Origin: Amorphoplanes digitatis
GTDB lineage: Bacteria; Actinomycetota; Actinomycetes; Mycobacteriales; Micromonosporaceae
Reading direction: 5' to 3'
DNA length: 64,000 nt
NCBI RefSeq assembly: GCF_014205335.1
Contig: NZ_JACHNH010000001.1
Coordinates: 8,116,501-8,180,500 of the forward strand
The notes below the pieces were generated by a model, which did no database searches, was not told where the DNA came from, and saw only the letters and a program-made list of their open reading frames with translations. Made by a program: the position numbers and the translations under genes. Shown piece by piece: positions 58,443-64,000 of this stretch (the first letter of the stretch is position 1; each line of letters opens with the position of its first letter).

Positions 58443-59947
58443 CCAGCCAATACGTCCTCTTCCCCGGTCGCCATCACCTTCTCACCCGGTTCCAGGCCGA
58501 GCACCTCGGACGGCTCTGCGAGGGTGGGAAGGCGACGGTGGTCTGGGCGGTCACCTCGGCCAACCACGAGAACACCAAGCGCAACCCCGTGCCGTACCAC
58601 CGGCGGGAGGCCGCGATCGAGCGGTTCAGCGTCCTGACCGGGCTGCGCTCGGTCGTCGTGCCGGTCTTCGACACCGCGCCGACCGAGCGGTTCGCCGAGG
58701 TGACCCTGAAGAACATCACGGTGGCGACCGGCCTCGACCTGCATCCGGGCAACACCGTGGTGGCCTGTTCCACGCCGGCGGTCGCGGACCTGTACGAGCG
58801 GCTCGGGTTCGGGATCGACCCGGTTGAGGCCGGCCGGGACCCGGCGCCGGAACGCCCCTGGGACGTGCTGCTGCGGCTGGCCTCGGGCGACCCGGCCTGG
58901 CTCGACCTGGCCCATCCGGCCACCGTCGACGTCTACGAGCGGTACCGCCTGGTGGAGACGGTGCGGTCGGTGGTCAACGACCCGGTGGTCGGCGACGAGG
59001 GCGGCCTCACCCCGACCCGCGATTACCGTACGTACGCCGAGGCGTTCGCGGACAGCGCGCAGCGCAAGTGGAGGCTCGTCCACGAGCACGTCCGGCCGGG
59101 CCGGATCGTCGACATCGGCTGTGGCGCGGGCGCGGTGCTGGAGCTGGCCGACCGGGAGCCGGTCCTGCGCGAGAGCGACCTGATCGGCGTCGAGGTCGCC
59201 CGGCACCTCTACGAGGAGTGCGTGCACAAGAAGGCACAGGGCGCGTTCACCAACGCAAACGTGTACTTCTACCGCCGCAACGTCCTCGGCGGCGCGGTCT
59301 TCCCCGACCGGTCGATCGACACGACGCTGACCTTCGCGCTCACCCACGAGATCTGGTCCTACGGCGAGCGCGCCGCCTCGATGCGGCGATTCGTCCAGGC
59401 CATCTACGACCAGACGGCACCCGGCGGAGTCTGGATCAACAGCGACGTCTGCGGCCCGGACGACCGCGACCGCCAGGTGCGGCTCCGGCTGCGCACCGAC
59501 GACGGCGGCAACCCTCCCGGCGTACGGGAAGATCTTGCGGGGTTGGCGCCGCGGGCGGTGGCCGATTACGTCGGCGGCCTGTCGACCAGGGCCCGGTTCG
59601 ATCAGTTCACGGTCGACTACCGGTTCGGGTTCGACTACCGGGCGGAGGGCGACACGATCACGCTGGGCCTCGCCGACGCGATGGACTTCCTGACGCGCAA
59701 GGACTACACCGACAACTGGCTGTCGGAGACGCGCGAGCAGTTCTGCGGGCTCGAGTTCGCCGACTGGAAGCAGCTGCTGACCGACGTGGGCTTCGAGATC
59801 GACCCGGCCAGCCACACCAGCCGCAACGACTGGATCGTCGAGAACCGGATCGCCCCGGTCGCGACCCTGACCGGCACGGACGGAACCCCGATCGACTGGC
59901 CGGTCACCCACGTCTTCCTCGTCGCCCGCCGCCCCCTCAACACCTGA
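58439..59947 (+). CDS. Nucleotidyltransferase-like domain fused to SAM-dependent methyltransferase
   Basis: 502 residues, no signal peptide, so cytoplasmic. The N-terminal 170 residues resemble a NadM-type cytidylyl/adenylyltransferase (YVLFPGRHHLLTRFQAEHL, then VWAVTSANHENTKRNPVPY), but the HxGH signature is replaced by HLLTRF, so catalysis is doubtful. The C-terminal part (about 185-500) is a class I methyltransferase with motif I IVDIGCGAGAVLEL and a THEIWSYGERAASMR segment after it. The fusion is unusual. It is coupled to the secreted subtilase gene (ATGA), an odd combination of compartments in one operon. Confidence 0.78.
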   Translation: MTSQYVLFPGRHHLLTRFQAEHLGRLCEGGKATVVWAVTSANHENTKRNPVPYHRREAAIERFSVLTGLRSVVVPVFDTAPTERFAEVTLKNITVATGLDLHPGNTVVACSTPAVADLYERLGFGIDPVEAGRDPAPERPWDVLLRLASGDPAWLDLAHPATVDVYERYRLVETVRSVVNDPVVGDEGGLTPTRDYRTYAEAFADSAQRKWRLVHEHVRPGRIVDIGCGAGAVLELADREPVLRESDLIGVEVARHLYEECVHKKAQGAFTNANVYFYRRNVLGGAVFPDRSIDTTLTFALTHEIWSYGERAASMRRFVQAIYDQTAPGGVWINSDVCGPDDRDRQVRLRLRTDDGGNPPGVREDLAGLAPRAVADYVGGLSTRARFDQFTVDYRFGFDYRAEGDTITLGLADAMDFLTRKDYTDNWLSETREQFCGLEFADWKQLLTDVGFEIDPASHTSRNDWIVENRIAPVATLTGTDGTPIDWPVTHVFLVARRPLNT

Positions 59948-59952
59948 CCGCG

Positions 59953-60402
59953 CTACGAATCCCCCTCGATCGCACGGACCAGCGCGCGGCACACCTGACC
60001 GTGCTCACGCCGGTCACGGGTGACGAACAGGGTGACCGGCCGGTTCTGGACGGTGGCCTCGATCGTCATGAAGCAGGGGTTCCTCCTGGCGTCCACCCAC
60101 GCGCCGGCCGCCATGCCGGCCCCTGAGAAGAGCGCGACGAAAAGGACTACGGAGGATCCGAAGGCCAGGGCGAACGGCAGGCCGATCGCGACCTCCACGC
60201 CACCCGTGATGGCCGCGACCCTGAGCAGTGGATATCGGTATGTCAGGCACCGAACCGGATCGCGCAGGTGCGCGATGGCGATCTGCCGCCCTGCCACCAG
60301 CACGTACCAGCTGGTGACGGTGATCTTGTCGTTCGCGTAGTGGACCCGCCACGGCGGCCTACGGATGCCTTCATAGTCCGCGCCGGGTCCCCGATAGGCC
60401 AT
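59953..60402 (-). CDS. DUF6232 membrane protein
   Basis: 149 residues. The pattern ITVTSWYVLVAGRQIAIAHLRDPVRCLTYRYPLLRVAAITGG, then two transmembrane helices (about 68-88 and 90-106) and a C-terminal VQNRPVTLFVTRDRREHGQVCRALVRAIEG, is that of DUF6232. These small actinobacterial proteins have a PH-like domain split by a hairpin of membrane helices. Function is unknown. It is convergent with the fusion gene 5 bp away. Confidence 0.8.
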   Translation of the reverse strand: MAYRGPGADYEGIRRPPWRVHYANDKITVTSWYVLVAGRQIAIAHLRDPVRCLTYRYPLLRVAAITGGVEVAIGLPFALAFGSSVVLFVALFSGAGMAAGAWVDARRNPCFMTIEATVQNRPVTLFVTRDRREHGQVCRALVRAIEGDS

Positions 60403-60545
60403 GGCCCTTACCCACTAGCCCGCTCGGCGTATGGGTTTGGAGCCCCGCGGTGCGCGCATAACAGCGCAGGCACCGCCGACTGAAATCCTGGTAACTTGGT
60501 ACATGGTTGCCGTCCCAGTGGTCAGAACGCGAGGAAGGCTGCCCA

Positions 60546-60575
60546 GCTGGGCCGATGTTGCTGCATCGGCCCAGC
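60546..60575 (+). terminator. Strong intrinsic terminator without an upstream gene
   Basis: GCTGGGCCGATG and CATCGGCCCAGC form a perfect 12-bp stem with loop TTGCTG, followed by ATTTCGTT. On the plus strand no gene precedes it within 140 bp (the gene there is on the minus strand), so it would end a short transcript starting in about 60420-60530. Confidence 0.75.
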
Positions 60576-60748
60576 ATTTCGTTGCGGGCACGCCATGCCG
60601 GTCGGGGGGCATGCGGCGCAATTCCGCGTCGCGCTCAGAGGCCTCCCCTCCGTCGTCCGAGGCGAGCGGGTTGCCCATTGCCGTGATCCAAACCGTCGCC
60701 TGAACGATCGTTGATGACTCGCCGTAATCCGATGGTGACTGAGATCTT

Positions 60749-60799
60749 GTCAATTGCCAAGTGGCAATTGCCGAGTTAACCTTGCCAAAGGCAATTGCC
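60749..60799. promoter_or_regulatory. GGCAATTGCC palindrome array upstream of the Scr1-type HTH gene
   Basis: Two perfect GGCAATTGCC palindromes (60763-60772 and 60790-60799) lie 27 bp apart, with a third imperfect copy, GTCAATTGCC, at 60749. TTGCCA-AG-TGGCAA and TTGCC-AAA-GGCAA dyads link them. They lie 47-97 bp before the start codon of an HTH_XRE protein, so autoregulation is likely. Confidence 0.7.
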
Positions 60800-60845
60800 T
60801 GATGGCAGGTTGCTATGTGGCCGCAGACGGGGCAAGGAGTCCTCG

Positions 60846-61718
60846 ATGCCCGAAGATCCCGGACCGTTGATTCGCCGGCGACAACTCGGCTCGACGCTAC
60901 GCAGGTTTCGCAATGCCGCCGGACTGAGCGTTAACGAGGTGGCCGAACGGCTGCTCTGCTCACCGTCGAAGATCAGTCGAATTGAGAACGCCCAACGAAA
61001 CGCCACACTCCGCGATGTGCGCGATCTATGCAATATGTACGGAATCACTGACGAAGTACTGCAGAAGGAACTAATGGGGTTGGCCCGCGAGAGCCGGAAG
61101 CGCGGCTGGTGGCAGGATGCCAACCTCGACCCCTCCCTCGTGACCCTGATCGGGATGGAGGGAGCAGCCAAGGTCATAAGCGAATACGAGACGCTGACCA
61201 TCCCCGGGTTGCTGCAAACACGCGATTACGCCGAAGCCATCCGAAACGTATTTGATCTCGATGGCACGGCGGCGCGGCATCCGGCCGTTGTCGATGTGAG
61301 GATGAGACGGCAGCAGATTCTGGCGACGACACCGCGTCCTACCTACAACGTCGTTCTGGACGAGGCGGCCCTACATCGGGCCGTGGGTGGTCCGGGCGTG
61401 ATGCGCATGCAGATCGAGCACCTTGTCGAGATGGCCGGAATGTCGGTCGTAGAAATCCAGGTAATACCCTTTTCAAAAGGGGCTCACCTCGGCATGAATA
61501 ATGGCTTCACCATACTTGATTTCGCCGAACCGGCCGCACCGGACGGGGGGTCGATCGTTCCCGCCGTCGTATACGTCGAGGGCATTACCGGGGACAATTA
61601 CCACGACACGCTCAGCGAGGTCGAGCTGTTCGTTGACGCGTTCGCCCAGCTTCGCGGCCTGGCACTGTCGCATGCGGACACGCTGACTCTCATGCGAGAG
61701 ATGATCAAACTCCGGTGA
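60846..61718 (+). CDS. Scr1-type XRE regulator with DUF5753 domain
   Basis: 290 residues from ATG 60846, with AAGGAGT upstream. An N-terminal HTH_31/XRE domain (LGSTLRRFRNAAGLSVNEVAERLLCSPSKISRIENAQRNATLRDVRDL) is followed by DUF5753 (about 95-285) with YETLTIPGLLQTRDYA and RQQILATTPRPTYNVVLDEAALHR. This is the standard actinobacterial Scr1 architecture. With the DUF397 gene 65 bp downstream it forms the HTH/DUF397 pair, of which the Streptomyces Scr1/Scr2 pair is the characterised member. The palindromes upstream are its probable binding site. Confidence 0.92.
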   Translation: MPEDPGPLIRRRQLGSTLRRFRNAAGLSVNEVAERLLCSPSKISRIENAQRNATLRDVRDLCNMYGITDEVLQKELMGLARESRKRGWWQDANLDPSLVTLIGMEGAAKVISEYETLTIPGLLQTRDYAEAIRNVFDLDGTAARHPAVVDVRMRRQQILATTPRPTYNVVLDEAALHRAVGGPGVMRMQIEHLVEMAGMSVVEIQVIPFSKGAHLGMNNGFTILDFAEPAAPDGGSIVPAVVYVEGITGDNYHDTLSEVELFVDAFAQLRGLALSHADTLTLMREMIKLR

Positions 61719-61783
61719 GCGGTGATCATTTGGAGTAGGGTGTACTATGCCCTGGTTTTCCTCCCAACGATCCTGGAGATCAA

Positions 61784-61990
61784 GTGCAGCACTCCACCGC
61801 CACCGGGCTGACCTGGCGCAGCGCAACGGCCTGCAATGGAGGCAATTGCGTTCAGGTTGCAGCCACCGACGACGGCGTGGCCGTCCGTGACTCGAAGAAC
61901 CCCGACGGTGGCGTCCAGCTCTATACAGCAAGCGAGTGGCGCAGCTTCCTCGCCGGTGCCAAAAATGGTGAATTTGACGACTTGATCTGA
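61784..61990 (+). CDS. DUF397 (Scr2-like) small protein
   Basis: 68 residues from GTG 61784. The pattern LTWRSATACNGGNCVQVAATDDGVAVRDSKNPDGGVQLYTASEWRSFL is the DUF397 signature (WRKSSxCxxxxCVEVA...VRDSKxPxGPxLxFxxxEWxAF). It is the usual partner of the DUF5753 regulator just upstream and is probably cotranscribed with it. Confidence 0.93.
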   Translation: MQHSTATGLTWRSATACNGGNCVQVAATDDGVAVRDSKNPDGGVQLYTASEWRSFLAGAKNGEFDDLI

Positions 61991-62053
61991 ACATGAGCCG
62001 GAATCGGCTTTCTGATTGAGGCGCGGCGTGCGTGGCGGGCTGATAATGGCGGC

Positions 62054-62554
62054 ATGCCTGTCGTTGAAGCGACCATCGTCGTTCCCGTGCCGCCGGATGT
62101 CGCGTTCGCCGTGTCGCAGACCACCGCGCCGGTGCGGTACCGGTGGGACCCGTTCGTGCGCGAGCAGCACTTCGTCGACGGTGCCACCCGGCCCGGCAAG
62201 GGCGTGCGGACCTTCACCCGGTCGCGGCACGGCATCTCGATGGTCAGCGAGTACGTGTCGTTCCAGCCGCCCACCAACGTCGGCATGAAGATGGTGCGCG
62301 GGCCGTGGTTCTTCGAGATGTTCGGCGGCGGCTGGCGTTTCGCGGCCGCGCCGGGGCGGCCCGGCCACACCGTCGCCACCTGGCGGTACAACTTCCGGTG
62401 CCGGCCCGCGTTTCTGCGCCCGGTCGCCGATCGGATCGGCCGGTGGCTGCTCGGCCGCGACATCCGCCGGCGGATCGCCGGGTACGCGCGGGGCTGCGAG
62501 GATCCGGCCGTGCTCGACGCGGCCCGCCAGGCCCTCGACGAGCGGGCCGCATAG
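62054..62554 (+). CDS. SRPBCC-superfamily protein
   Basis: 166 residues. Start and middle have the Bet v1-like pattern: VVEATIVVPVPPDVAFAVSQTTAPVRYRWDPFVREQHFV, VRTFTRSRHGISMVSEY, then GGGWRFAAAPGRPGHTVATWRYNF and a long C-terminal helix. SRPBCC domains form a hydrophobic ligand cavity (cyclases, lipid carriers). There is no neighbour from which a ligand could be inferred; the DUF4143 ATPase follows 100 bp downstream. Confidence 0.83.
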   Translation: MPVVEATIVVPVPPDVAFAVSQTTAPVRYRWDPFVREQHFVDGATRPGKGVRTFTRSRHGISMVSEYVSFQPPTNVGMKMVRGPWFFEMFGGGWRFAAAPGRPGHTVATWRYNFRCRPAFLRPVADRIGRWLLGRDIRRRIAGYARGCEDPAVLDAARQALDERAA

Positions 62555-62571
62555 GCCGCGACCAGCGCCGA

Positions 62572-62632
62572 CTGCCCCGCAGATCGAACGCCAACCTGCC
62601 GCGAATCGAATATCAGGCTGCCGCGAATCGAA
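62572..62632. promoter_or_regulatory. CTGCCGCGAATCGAA repeats at the AAA gene promoter
   Basis: CTGCCGCGAATCGAA occurs at 62596-62610 and 62618-62632, exactly 22 bp (two helical turns) apart. A looser copy, CTGCCCCGCAGATCGAA, is at 62572. The -10 TATCAT follows at 62644-62649 and the GTG start is at 62655, so the message is probably leaderless and the second repeat covers the -35 region. Confidence 0.65.
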
Positions 62633-62654
62633 AGCGGCCCGGCTATCATGAGGC

Positions 62655-63956
62655 GTGCCCTCGCCCCATCTGATCCCTCGCCGGGTCGCGGCGCAGGTGA
62701 ACGCCGCGCTGGCCGACACCCGCGTCGTGCTGATCAGCGGTGCGCGCCAGGCCGGCAAGAGCACCCTCGTCCGCGTCGTCGCCGGCGATCGGCCCGCCGA
62801 GCGCCGTGACCTCGACCGGGCGCAGGACAGGGCGGCGGCGATCGCCGACCCGATCGGCTTCGTCGACTCCGCGGAGCTGCTGGCGATCGATGAGATTCAG
62901 CGCGCACCGGAGCTGCTCCTGGCCATCAAGGCCGCCGTCGACGAGGACCCGCGCCCCGGCCGGTTCCTGCTCACCGGCTCCTCGCGGCTGTTCGGCCTGG
63001 TCGCCGCGCCCGACGCGCTGCCGGGCAGGATGGAGACGGTCGAGCTCTGGCCGTTCTCCCAGGGCGAGCTGGACGGCGAGCCGGACGGCTTCATCGACGC
63101 CGTTTTCGCGCTCGGACCGGAGCTGCGGCACGAGTCGGCCGTGACCCGCGCCGACTACGCCGCCCGGATCGTGCGCGGCGGCCTTCCGGAGGCGACGTCC
63201 CGCGGCGACGTCCGGCGCCGCCAGAGGTTCCTCGACGCGTACGTCCAGGCGCTCATCGACCGCGACGTGCGGCAGCTGTCCGACATCCAGCGCAAGGGCG
63301 AGCTCCGCAAGCTGGTGCGGCTGCTGGCCGCCCGGTCCGCGACCATCATCGCCGCCAACTCGCTCGAGACCGCGCTGGGACTGAGCCGGCCGACGATCGC
63401 GCGCTACCTCCAGGCCCTGGAGGAGATCTTCCTCGTCAAGCGGATACCGGGGTGGTCGCGCAATCTCGGCACCCGGGCGACGGCCGCGCCGAAGCTCGTC
63501 TTCGTCGACTCGGGCATCGCCGCCGGCGAGATCGCCGTCGACGGCCGGGCGCTGCTGCGGCCCGGCGCGCCGTTCGGGCCGCTGCTGGAGTCGTTCGTCC
63601 TGTCCGAGCTGTCGCGGCAGCTCACCTGGTCCGAGCAGCAGGCCGAGCTCTCGCACTACCGGGACCACAGCAAGTTCGAGGTCGACGCGGTGCTCGAGAA
63701 CAGGTCCGGCCAGGTCGTCGGCATCGAGGTCAAGGCGGCCTCGACGGTCGGGCCCGACGACTTCCGCGGGCTGCGCCGGCTCGCCGAGCGCCTCGGCGAC
63801 GACTTCGTCTGCGGCGTGGTCCTCTACACCGGCGGCTCCACGCTGCCGTTCGGCGACCGGCTGCGGGCCATGCCGGTCAGCGCGTTGTGGCAGGTCGGCC
63901 CTTCGGACGTCTTGACTGCCGCTGCACCTGGTCTTGAGGTTCGCGGCGCACAGTAA
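62655..63956 (+). CDS. AAA ATPase with DUF4143 domain
   Basis: 433 residues from GTG 62655. The ATPase domain has Walker A LISGARQAGKSTLV and Walker B LLAIDEIQRAPELL with sensor LLTGSSRLFG. Then follow a helical linker and a DUF4143 domain (about 200-430) that ends with the PD-(D/E)XK-like strand pattern RDHSKFEVDAVLENRSGQVVGIEVKA. This AAA_14/DUF4143 arrangement is widespread; function is unresolved, though a role in nucleoprotein remodelling has been suggested. Lack of a 5' UTR is shown by the -10 just before the start codon. Confidence 0.9.
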   Translation: MPSPHLIPRRVAAQVNAALADTRVVLISGARQAGKSTLVRVVAGDRPAERRDLDRAQDRAAAIADPIGFVDSAELLAIDEIQRAPELLLAIKAAVDEDPRPGRFLLTGSSRLFGLVAAPDALPGRMETVELWPFSQGELDGEPDGFIDAVFALGPELRHESAVTRADYAARIVRGGLPEATSRGDVRRRQRFLDAYVQALIDRDVRQLSDIQRKGELRKLVRLLAARSATIIAANSLETALGLSRPTIARYLQALEEIFLVKRIPGWSRNLGTRATAAPKLVFVDSGIAAGEIAVDGRALLRPGAPFGPLLESFVLSELSRQLTWSEQQAELSHYRDHSKFEVDAVLENRSGQVVGIEVKAASTVGPDDFRGLRRLAERLGDDFVCGVVLYTGGSTLPFGDRLRAMPVSALWQVGPSDVLTAAAPGLEVRGAQ

Positions 63957-63960
63957 TCAC

Positions 63961-64000
63961 ATGAACACCGAGCCGCTGACCTCCGCCACCGAACAGGTCC
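63961..64000 (+). CDS. Partial CDS at the window end
   Basis: An ATG at 63961 opens MNTEPLTSATEQV and runs off the window after 13 codons. No strong ribosome binding site is next to it, and the length does not allow identification. Confidence 0.3.
   Translation, partial: MNTEPLTSATEQV

Larger units (their letters stand above)
60403..60845. other. Intergenic region with a stray terminator and an operator array
   Basis: 443 bp without a convincing gene. It holds a strong hairpin at 60546 and a GGCAATTGCC array at 60749, described separately. The lower G+C of the last 100 bp marks the promoter of the HTH gene. Frames on the minus strand (60415-60753) lack coding bias. Confidence 0.55.

Overview
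The window is high-GC DNA (about 70 % G+C by eye, with GTG and a few TTG starts) from a filamentous actinomycete. DUF3040, EspC/DUF2580, YbaB, Scr1-type HTH/DUF397, DUF4184 and DUF6232 proteins fit Micromonosporaceae (Actinoplanes-like), but genus cannot be fixed from sequence alone. No rRNA, CRISPR array or intact prophage is visible. There is one tRNA, tRNA-Arg(CCU).

Layout. 0-5 kb: membrane M28 peptidase, Smr-domain protein, TPR protein, secreted RCC1-repeat protein. 5-13 kb: an OmpR/PhoB-type response regulator and its histidine kinase, then class I DAHP synthase behind a leader-peptide attenuator rich in Phe/Trp/Tyr codons, then an ArnT/YkcB-like glycosyltransferase and a GT2-GtrA fusion. 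Three of these promoters carry the same CACAGG direct repeat at 11-bp pitch, so the two-component system probably controls itself and both glycosyltransferases. 13-15 kb: DUF3040, winged-helix and GNAT proteins. 15-21.5 kb: an IclR-controlled divergent cluster (amidohydrolase; CoA-transferase, citryl-CoA-lyase-like enzyme, LigB- and LigA-like extradiol dioxygenase subunits, MDR oxidoreductase), which looks like an aromatic or heteroaromatic ring-opening pathway of unknown substrate. 22-27 kb: NTF2-like protein and LysR regulator, then a YbaB-EspC-toxin-immunity operon whose toxin has a C-terminal HExxH metallopeptidase domain. 27-36 kb: roadblock, ArsR, aldo-keto reductase with a textbook MerR promoter, small secreted proteins, the tRNA, an orphan CdiI-type immunity protein, a Pro-rich membrane protein and an atypical LuxR response regulator.

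37-49.6 kb: a secreted ExeM/NucH-type nuclease followed by a defence island of lower G+C. The island holds a degenerate HNH-like zinc protein, a ParB/Srx-like protein, a SNF2-type helicase, a DUF3883 PD-(D/E)XK protein, a C5 cytosine methyltransferase, Vsr and an NgoMIV-family endonuclease. It is bracketed by a broken second copy of the 3' end of the nuclease gene. 49.6-60 kb: TrmB/LuxR regulator, a 1256-residue subtilase, and a translationally coupled trio (PIG-L deacetylase, subtilase, nucleotidyltransferase-like/methyltransferase fusion). 60-64 kb: DUF6232, an Scr1-type HTH/DUF397 pair behind a GGCAATTGCC operator array, an SRPBCC protein and a DUF4143 AAA ATPase.

The best candidates for new biology are the four-gene HNH/ParB/helicase/DUF3883 module joined to an NgoMIV-type R-M system, the ring-cleavage/CoA operon, the secretion-linked metallopeptidase toxin with an EF-Tu-domain-II-like putative immunity protein, and the PIG-L/subtilase/fusion operon.
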